Translations under genes and position numbers: made by a program
Assembly: GCA_016293005.1 (NCBI GenBank)
Contig: JAEDFA010000073.1
Coordinates: 1-5,760 of the forward strand
DNA: 5,760 nucleotides
Reading direction: 5' to 3'
DNA from: Treponema sp.
Lineage (GTDB): Bacteria; Spirochaetota; Spirochaetia; Treponematales; Treponemataceae
Notes under the pieces: model-generated
Databases searched by the model: none
Told to the model about the DNA's origin: nothing
Seen by the model: only the letters and a program-made list of their open reading frames with translations
Shown: positions 1 through 4,578 of the stretch, in pieces
Position numbering within the stretch: the first letter of the stretch is position 1
How the letters are laid out: every line of letters starts with the position of its first letter

Positions 1-2
1 AT

Positions 3-647
3 CAGATAAGGGTCGGTGTTGCAATCGCAATATCTTATTTTTCGCTTATTTATTTATGGAACAAGGATTATTTGAAGTTTTTGTTTTTTGCATTTCTAGC
101 CACACTGTTTCATACTCAAGCTTCCGTTTTATTTCTGTTGATTTTATTACCCAAAAATAAAATATCAATTTATTCTGTGGTAATTCTTGGTTTTATAATA
201 TTTGCTTCCTATGCAACATATTTTTTAAAAATCGATTTACTTAGCGAAATTTTAGATTTTCTTTCAAGGTCAAGTTTCCCGCGTGCAAGTCAAATAAAGT
301 ATTATTACGAAATTGCACAATCAGGAATTATTGACTTAGGTAAAATCAATGCATTTTCTCCTATTGTGTTGGTACGTTTGTTTTTAACGCTTATATTACT
401 GTTTCAGTATAAAAAATTAAATGATTTTCAATTCTATCCAGTTTTAATCAGAATATTAACTCTTTCTTTTGCGGTCAGAATGTTCTTTTATCCAGTGCCA
501 GTTATTGGAATGAGAATTTATGAATTTTTTACGTGCTTAGATATTTTTATGTTTCCCTTGTTTTTTAAGCTCATAAGAGAAAAGAATGCAGTTTTTGCTA
601 TTCTGATTTTGTATTGTCTTTTTATGCTTTTTATAGTTCTGAGGTAA
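3..647 (+). CDS. EpsG/Wzy-type polysaccharide polymerase, C-terminal part (5' end outside window)
   Basis: This is an integral membrane protein resembling the EpsG family, whose members are thought to polymerise lipid-linked repeat units at the outer face of the cytoplasmic membrane. The frame is open from the window edge, so the true start lies upstream; 214 residues are visible of a family usually around 350. An IRVGVAIAI segment (visible residues 2-10) matches the family's conserved Arg-containing helix start. FHTQAS (36-41) matches the family FHxSA motif that begins the next hydrophobic helix. Further hydrophobic segments lie at about 52-75, 119-138 and 175-213. A TTG at 72 could be taken for a start, but it lies inside the conserved region and has no ribosome binding site. 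The DNA is much more AT-rich than the genes downstream (13-15 G/C per 60 bases at 121-240), which is common for polymerase genes. The family call is good; the exact linkage made cannot be predicted. Confidence 0.82.
   Translation, partial: QIRVGVAIAISYFSLIYLWNKDYLKFLFFAFLATLFHTQASVLFLLILLPKNKISIYSVVILGFIIFASYATYFLKIDLLSEILDFLSRSSFPRASQIKYYYEIAQSGIIDLGKINAFSPIVLVRLFLTLILLFQYKKLNDFQFYPVLIRILTLSFAVRMFFYPVPVIGMRIYEFFTCLDIFMFPLFFKLIREKNAVFAILILYCLFMLFIVLR
641..644 (+). promoter_or_regulatory. Ribosome binding site that decides the start of the first GT2 gene
   Basis: GAGG lies 9 nt upstream of the ATG at 654. It overlaps the last codons of the polymerase gene. A TTG at 648 is only 3 nt from it, which is too close, so ATG 654 is preferred. 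Confidence 0.6.
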
Positions 648-653
648 TTGATA

Positions 654-1571
654 ATGATTGATATAATCCTGGCTTCTTATAATGGTGAAAAATACATTGC
701 CCAGCAGTTGCTTTCTCTTGTCGCCCAGACATTCAAAGACTGGAAGTGCATTATACATGATGACGGTTCAACTGACAGAACTGTGGAAATTATAAAGAAG
801 TTCTGCAAGGTTGATTCCAGATTTGTCTTTGTTGAAGATTCTGTGCAATTGAAAAATCCGGGAAAAAATTTTCTCCATGCGCTTAAATATTCAACTTCAG
901 ACTTTATTTGTTTTTGTGACCAGGACGACATTTGGCTTGAGACTAAGCTTGCAAAGCTTTATTCTGCGATTTTATCAAAAGACAATTCCATTCCGCAGAC
1001 TGTGTTTTGCAACGCTCATCTTTGGAATTCACAAACAAACAAAATATGGGGAAGCGCAACTCTTGCTTTTCCGTGTGATGTTGAAAGCCTTTTGTTCTTA
1101 AACTGCGGCATTCAAGGCGCTTCTTCGATTTTCAATAGAAATATGAAGGATTGCCTTCTTGTAAAAGTAGAAAATCTTGTTATGCATGACTGGTATTTGA
1201 CGATTCTTGCCTGCACAGTCGGAAAGATAGACTATTTACACGAGAATTTGATGCTTTATCGCCAGCATGATAATAACGTTACAGGAAATGCGTCCGGGAG
1301 TATTTCTGAAAAACTCAAAAAATTCTTTAGAAATAAAAAACCGCTTGTTGATAAAAAACATTATGAAAGCCTCGTTTCCTTTTATGAAATCTGGAAAGAA
1401 AAACTGAATGAGAATGATTCAACAAGTATCTGCCGTTTTCTAAAAGCTGTAGACAAAAATTTCTTTTACCAGCTTTTTATGATTCTTTCTGAAAATTGGA
1501 ATATTTACGGTTCAAAAATAAAACTTACTCTAAAGTTTTTTATGCGCCCGTATTTTGGAGGCAATAGATGA
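654..1571 (+). CDS. GT2 family glycosyltransferase (rhamnosyltransferase-like)
   Basis: This 305-residue GT-A fold inverting glycosyltransferase probably adds one sugar from a nucleotide donor to the lipid-linked repeat unit at the cytoplasmic face of the membrane. Visible motifs are the N-terminal IILASYNGEKY strand (4-14), the nucleotide-binding HDDGSTD (35-41), the metal-binding CDQDDIW (88-94), HDW (178-180) and YRQHDNNVTG (202-211). The DQDDIW plus YRQHxxNVTG combination is typical of the group that includes streptococcal RgpB-type rhamnosyltransferases, but donor and linkage cannot be read from motifs. Length is normal for the group. The gene starts 6 nt after the polymerase stop. Its TGA stop overlaps the next gene's ATG by four bases, so translational coupling is likely. 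A start at TTG 648 would add two residues and is less likely. Confidence 0.88.
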   Translation: MIDIILASYNGEKYIAQQLLSLVAQTFKDWKCIIHDDGSTDRTVEIIKKFCKVDSRFVFVEDSVQLKNPGKNFLHALKYSTSDFICFCDQDDIWLETKLAKLYSAILSKDNSIPQTVFCNAHLWNSQTNKIWGSATLAFPCDVESLLFLNCGIQGASSIFNRNMKDCLLVKVENLVMHDWYLTILACTVGKIDYLHENLMLYRQHDNNVTGNASGSISEKLKKFFRNKKPLVDKKHYESLVSFYEIWKEKLNENDSTSICRFLKAVDKNFFYQLFMILSENWNIYGSKIKLTLKFFMRPYFGGNR

Positions 1572-2383
1572 TTACTGTTTTTACTCCCACTTATAACCGG
1601 GCTTACATCCTTCCAAAACTCTACGAAAGCCTTTGCAACCAGACCTGCAAAGATTTTGAATGGCTTGTTGTTGATGACGGTAGCACGGACGAAACACCTG
1701 CTCTTTTGCAAAAATGGCAGGCAGAGAAAAAGATTGCGATGAATATTATTTCTCGTAAAAACGGCGGAAAATCAACGGCTATAAACCTGGGCATACAAAA
1801 TGCAAATGGAAATCTATTTTTCATCGTAGACAGCGATGATTTTCTGACAGATAACGCAATAGAAGTAATTTCTGCTGCAGAAAAAGAACGTGAAAAAAAT
1901 TCGCTTCGCGAAATTGCTTTTTCTGTAGCGGGTTACTGCTACAGAAAAAGCAATTACCGCACAGGTATGGTAATTGCGTCTTCTGATTCGCCTCTTCCAG
2001 AGGCGGCTTCTTCCCTTGAACTTGCGTTCAAATACAAAATGTCAGGGGATAAGGCAGAAGTGTTTTTCACTGATGTATTGCGACAATTCTCTTTTCCAGA
2101 AATTCCGAACAATAAATTTGTGCCGGAAGCGTTGGTTTGGTATCGCATTGCTGCCGCTGGGTACAAACTCATTATCAAAGACGAAGCAATCTATCAGTGC
2201 GATTACATTGCGGACGGCTATACGCAGAATTTTAAGTCAAATCTCAAAAAGAATTGCAATGGTTTCGCTTTATTTTATAAGGAATGTCTTTCCTATAAAG
2301 AAATTCCCTTGATTGTAAAAATTAAGCATTTAATCAGATTTTTTCAGTGTAAATTTTATTCATTAAAAAAAAGGAGCGTGTAA
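1568..2383 (+). CDS. GT2 family glycosyltransferase, second copy type
   Basis: This 271-residue GT2 glycosyltransferase belongs to a different subgroup from the upstream one. It has the start strand ITVFTPTYNRA (2-12), VVDDGSTDE (34-42), a KNGGKSTAIN loop (64-73) and the metal-binding VDSDDF (87-92). Its C-terminal half carries GDKAEVF (160-166), FVPEALVW (184-191) and YIADGYTQN (213-221). Those three are hallmarks of a family often annotated only as 'glycosyltransferase family 2' in capsule loci, where the last usually reads close to YLPDGLTxN. GGAGG at 1557-1561, 6 nt before the ATG, and the ATGA overlap with the preceding gene support the start. It likely adds another sugar to the same repeat unit; donor and acceptor are unknown. 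An eight-A run at 2365-2372 lies in the last codons and runs into the next gene's AAGGAG. Confidence 0.88.
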   Translation: MITVFTPTYNRAYILPKLYESLCNQTCKDFEWLVVDDGSTDETPALLQKWQAEKKIAMNIISRKNGGKSTAINLGIQNANGNLFFIVDSDDFLTDNAIEVISAAEKEREKNSLREIAFSVAGYCYRKSNYRTGMVIASSDSPLPEAASSLELAFKYKMSGDKAEVFFTDVLRQFSFPEIPNNKFVPEALVWYRIAAAGYKLIIKDEAIYQCDYIADGYTQNFKSNLKKNCNGFALFYKECLSYKEIPLIVKIKHLIRFFQCKFYSLKKRSV

Positions 2384-2384
2384 T

Positions 2385-3179
2385 ATGATTCCCCATATAA
2401 TCCATTACTGCTGGTTCGGCGGAAATCCGCTTCCTGAGCTTGCTGAAAAATGCCTTGCTTCCTGGAGAAAGTTTTTTCCTGGTTATGAAATAAAAGAATG
2501 GAATGAATCTAATTATGATGTCAGAAAAATTCCTTACATTGCGCAGGTGTATGATGCAAAAAAGTATGCTTTTGTGAGCGATTATGCCCGCTTTGATATT
2601 CTATATCAGTATGGCGGAATTTACTTTGACACGGATGTGGAAGTTATAAAAAGCCTTGATGATATTATTGAGCAGGGAGCTTTTGCCGGCGTTGAGAGAG
2701 CCGGGGATGCTGACTCTCTCGCCGCCGGACTTGGCATAGCAAGCCCGGCGGCGAGCCCCGTCTATAAAGAAATTCTAGAGTCTTATATGCAAAGTTCATT
2801 TCTAAGAAAAGACGGCTCGATGGATTTAACAACCGTAGTTGACAGAGTTTCAGCTGTTTTCAAAAAACACGGGCTCAAAGATTTTGATGTAATTCAAACT
2901 GTTGCTGGTGTGACGGTTTATCCTGCCGATTATTTCTGTCCGATAAACCCTTCGACAGGTGAACTGAAAATCACAGAAAACACGAGGACAATTCATCACT
3001 ATGCAGCCACTTGGACAATTCCGCTCCGCAAAAAATACATGAAATTAAAAAATAGATTTTCCCAAAAAATCGGAATAAAAGCTGCTAAAGCTGTTCTTCT
3101 TCCTATGCAGTTTGTATGTGTGATTAAGGAAGTCGGTTTCAAATCGGCAGTCAGAAAAATATTTGGAGCAAAAAAATGA
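2385..3179 (+). CDS. GT32 family sugar transferase (DXD-containing, capsular type)
   Basis: This 264-residue protein resembles the glycosyltransferase sugar-binding DXD family (Gly_transf_sug, GT32), retaining enzymes that transfer a hexose or related sugar. Visible signatures are IPHIIHYCWFGG (2-13), SWRKFFPGYEIKEWNE (26-41), YAFVSDYARFDILYQYGG (61-78) and the metal/nucleotide-binding FDTD (81-84). A C-terminal HHYAATW (204-210) corresponds to the family's conserved His before Trp. AAGGAG at 2371-2376, 8 nt before the ATG, supports the start, one base after the previous stop. The last 54 residues are basic and partly hydrophobic, perhaps touching the membrane. Odd feature: codons 112-124 sit in a very GC-rich perfect inverted repeat, although the residues there look normal for the family. 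The end overlaps the GT4 start by four bases. Confidence 0.88.
   Translation: MIPHIIHYCWFGGNPLPELAEKCLASWRKFFPGYEIKEWNESNYDVRKIPYIAQVYDAKKYAFVSDYARFDILYQYGGIYFDTDVEVIKSLDDIIEQGAFAGVERAGDADSLAAGLGIASPAASPVYKEILESYMQSSFLRKDGSMDLTTVVDRVSAVFKKHGLKDFDVIQTVAGVTVYPADYFCPINPSTGELKITENTRTIHHYAATWTIPLRKKYMKLKNRFSQKIGIKAAKAVLLPMQFVCVIKEVGFKSAVRKIFGAKK
2718..2755 (+). repeat. GC-rich inverted repeat inside the GT32 gene
   Basis: The arms CTCGCCGCCGG (2718-2728) and CCGGCGGCGAG (2745-2755) are perfectly complementary over 11 bp. Inside, after one A/C mismatch, CTTG (2730-2733) pairs with CAAG (2740-2743) around a six-base loop, giving an extended hairpin of 15 pairs. G+C is 44 of 60 bases for 2701-2760, in a gene that is otherwise AT-rich. 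There is no T-run after it, so it is not an ordinary terminator. Confidence 0.85.
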
Positions 3180-3646
3180 AAAAAATCCTTTTTCTTTCCA
3201 ATACCGCAAATTTCTCAAAATTCAATCGCCCTTATATGCGGTGGTTTCGTGAACAGGGCTGGCAGGTGGATTACTGTTCTGCAGGGGAGGAGCAGGTTTC
3301 AGACTGTGACAATCAATTTACAATCAGCATTGCAAGAAGTCCGTTCAGCTTGAAAAACATCAGGGCATACAAAGAACTCAAAAAACTTCTTTCTGAAAAC
3401 CATTATGACATTCTTCACTGCCATACGCCTATGGGCGGAGTTATCGGGCGGCTTGCGGCAAAAAAACTCAGAAAGGAACACAAAATCAAGGTGATTTACA
3501 CCGCACACGGCTTTCATTTTTACAAAGGTGCTCCGCTTTTGAACTGGCTTTTGTATTATCCGATGGAAAAATGGCTTTCACACTGTACTGATGTGATTGT
3601 TACTATAAATGAGGAAGATTATGAAAGGGCAAAAAAATCATTCTAA
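3176..3646 (+). CDS. N-terminal (acceptor-side) fragment of the GT4 gene
   Basis: This is the 156-residue product that is made if the frameshift is real. It contains the first Rossmann-like domain of the GT-B fold and ends three codons after the A7 run with an abnormal KKSF tail. Alone it lacks the nucleotide-sugar binding half, so it should be inactive by itself. The start codon is flanked by two more seven-A runs (3170-3176 and 3179-3185). Confidence 0.6.
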   Translation: MKKILFLSNTANFSKFNRPYMRWFREQGWQVDYCSAGEEQVSDCDNQFTISIARSPFSLKNIRAYKELKKLLSENHYDILHCHTPMGGVIGRLAAKKLRKEHKIKVIYTAHGFHFYKGAPLLNWLLYYPMEKWLSHCTDVIVTINEEDYERAKKSF

Positions 3647-4304
3647 AGACGGAATAAAAACCGTTGAAATCTACAAGATTGACGGAGTAGGTGTGAATCT
3701 TGAAAGGTTTTATCCTGCAAAAGCAGAAGAAGAAAAAAATGTGCTTCGGTTGCAGAATGGATTTTCTGTTGATGATTTTATTTTGATTTACACTGCGGAG
3801 TTCATTCCCCGGAAAAATCACAGGCTTTTGTTCGATATTTTACCTGAGTTAAAAGCAAAAATCCCTAGTCTTAAACTAATTCTTTGCGGCAAGGGTGAGC
3901 TTTTGGAATATTACAAGGAATATGCGGACAGGCAGAAATTTGATTATGTTATGTTTACCGGCTATACAAAAAATGTTCCTGACTATTGCAGGATGAGCGA
4001 TGTTCTTGTTATGCCGAGCCACCAGGAAGGGCTTCCTCTTTCCATGATAGAGTCGATTGCCACAGGTCTTCCTGTCGTTGCATCAAAAATCCGAGGTCAT
4101 ACGGATGTAATTGAAGACTGCGTAAATGGTTTTCTGTTTTGCGAAGACGATTCTTCAGGTTTTACAAAGGCAATCTATACGCTCTACAAAAATCCCTCCC
4201 TGCGCACAGAAATGGGAAAGCGCAATGTTATTGAGGCACAAAAGTATTCTGTTGATATAGCTTTAAACAATATGTCAGAAATATATGGTTCGCTTATAAA
4301 CTGA
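3621..4304 (+). CDS. C-terminal (donor-binding) fragment of the GT4 gene
   Basis: The second frame encodes the Glycos_transf_1 domain, about 227 residues if started at ATG 3621. That ATG has GAGG at 3611-3614, 6 nt upstream, inside the N-terminal fragment, so re-initiation by terminating ribosomes is conceivable. An ATG at 3609 in the same frame lacks a clear binding site. The fragment keeps RK (212-213), GKGE and EX7E in restored numbering. Separately encoded acceptor and donor halves exist in other GT-B enzymes (Alg13/Alg14, PssD/PssE), but nothing shows that these halves reassemble; a broken gene is the simpler reading. Confidence 0.55.
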   Translation: MKGQKNHSKDGIKTVEIYKIDGVGVNLERFYPAKAEEEKNVLRLQNGFSVDDFILIYTAEFIPRKNHRLLFDILPELKAKIPSLKLILCGKGELLEYYKEYADRQKFDYVMFTGYTKNVPDYCRMSDVLVMPSHQEGLPLSMIESIATGLPVVASKIRGHTDVIEDCVNGFLFCEDDSSGFTKAIYTLYKNPSLRTEMGKRNVIEAQKYSVDIALNNMSEIYGSLIN

Positions 4305-4520
4305 TTTTTCCATTAATAAATCATATTAAATCCGCTTTTTTGTTCTTCTTGACTGTTGCAATACTTGGAAAATCCAAGACAAAATTTGTTCGCTCTCTTG
4401 AAGAGAGCTTACGCCACACAATTGACTACGGGATTGTTCACAGACGGGAAGGGCAGCTCTGGAAATTTGCTAAAGTTGCAGCTGGAATAACAAAAACGGA
4501 ATGCCAGGAAGGAAAAGTTG
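4305..4520 (+). other. Interval with coding-like remnant, no convincing gene
   Basis: Between the GT4 stop and the ATPase promoter no well-supported gene is seen. A frame is open at 4340-4555 (71 residues from a TTG, with a central IDYGIVHRREGQLWKFAKVA stretch), but the only possible starts are TTG codons in a T-rich stretch without a ribosome binding site. I do not recognise the product. Bases 4361-4520 have 69 G/C in 160, similar to the genes and unlike the following 60 bases (11 of 60), which suggests a decayed gene end rather than ordinary spacer. No intrinsic terminator with a GC-rich stem is visible after the GT4 gene. Confidence 0.35.
4392..4408. repeat. 17-base perfect palindrome
   Basis: GCTCTCTT (4392-4399) and AAGAGAGC (4401-4408) are perfectly complementary around a single G at 4400. 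As RNA it could form a 6-bp stem with a 5-base loop. No T-run follows, so it is not a terminator. It could be a protein-binding site or a chance feature of the remnant frame. Confidence 0.5.
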
Positions 4521-4546
4521 ATTTCTTTTTAAGTATAAATTATAAT
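4518..4546 (+). promoter_or_regulatory. Sigma-70-type promoter for the ATPase gene
   Basis: TTGATT (4518-4523, four of six to TTGACA) and a perfect TATAAT (4541-4546) are separated by exactly 17 bases, in a sharply AT-rich stretch. Transcription would start near 4552-4554, about 25 bases before the GTG start at 4579. This makes the ATPase gene a separate transcription unit from the polysaccharide operon. Confidence 0.72.
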
Positions 4547-4548
4547 TT

Positions 4549-4575
4549 ACTTTAGAGTAAGTAACTTTGGAGTAA
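4549..4575 (+). repeat. Direct repeat over the likely transcription start and ribosome binding site
   Basis: ACTTTAGAGTAA (4549-4560) is repeated as ACTTTGGAGTAA (4564-4575), one mismatch in 12 with a 15-base period. The first copy lies in an inverted repeat, TTACT-TTAG-AGTAA (4547-4560). The second copy contains the GGAG ribosome binding site. The position suits an operator for a repressor or for feedback control of the ATPase gene, but its short length allows chance. Confidence 0.5.
4569..4572 (+). promoter_or_regulatory. Ribosome binding site fixing the GTG start of the ATPase
   Basis: GGAG lies 6 nt before GTG 4579. An in-frame TAA at 4573-4575 closes the frame just upstream, so GTG 4579 is the first possible start. 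Confidence 0.7.
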
Positions 4576-4578
4576 ATT

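Larger units (their letters stand above)
3176..4304 (+). pseudogene. GT4 family glycosyltransferase, broken by a +1 frameshift at an A7 run
   Basis: Read through the frameshift, this is a 375-residue GT4 (GT-B fold, retaining) glycosyltransferase of the EpsD-like type, adding a sugar to the lipid-linked repeat unit. The first frame carries the acceptor domain: KKILFLSNTANF (2-13), YDILHCHTPMGG (77-88) and YTAHGFHFYKGAP (108-120). It stops at 3644-3646. The second frame carries the donor domain: GVGVNLERF, EFIPRKNH (208-215 of the restored protein), CGKGE (237-241) and the EX7E motif with E284 and E292. The seven As at 3631-3637 hold one base too many; with six, the reading continues as RAKNHSKDGIKTVEIYK, which fits the family spacing. 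GGAG at 3165-3168 and the ATGA overlap set the start. All catalytic motifs are intact apart from the shift, so the lesion is recent, a sequencing error, or a switch. Confidence 0.8.

Noticed and set aside
72..647. TTG at 72 as a true start of the polymerase
   Set aside because: The frame is open to the window edge and the upstream residues match conserved family sequence, so the gene begins outside the window.
648..653. TTG at 648 as start of the first GT2 gene
   Set aside because: It is only 3 nt from the GAGG site; ATG 654 has proper spacing and begins directly before the conserved first strand.
537..758. Reverse-strand frame across the polymerase/GT2 junction
   Set aside because: It overlaps two well-supported genes, has no family features and looks like a shadow.
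1974..2312. 112-residue frame inside the second GT2 gene
   Set aside because: It is fully contained in a gene with clear conserved motifs in another frame, and its product is rich in Arg, Ile and Leu with no recognisable domain.
2686..2760. Palindromic element inserted into the GT32 gene, like Rickettsia palindromic elements
   Set aside because: The protein in this stretch aligns by eye with the usual family pattern (a GLGIA turn before PVYKEIL) without obvious extra residues, so an insertion is not supported.
3629..3646. Classical programmed -1 frameshift in the GT4 gene
   Set aside because: A -1 shift leads to the wrong frame; the continuing frame needs a +1 shift, and no typical +1 signal is seen.
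3299..3821. Two reverse-strand frames over the GT4 gene
   Set aside because: The opposite strand encodes clear GT4 motifs; these are antisense shadows.
4313..4341. Possible terminator: TTAATA/TATTAA stem followed by a T6 run
   Set aside because: The six-pair stem is entirely A/T and separated from the Ts by several bases, so it is too weak to call an intrinsic terminator.
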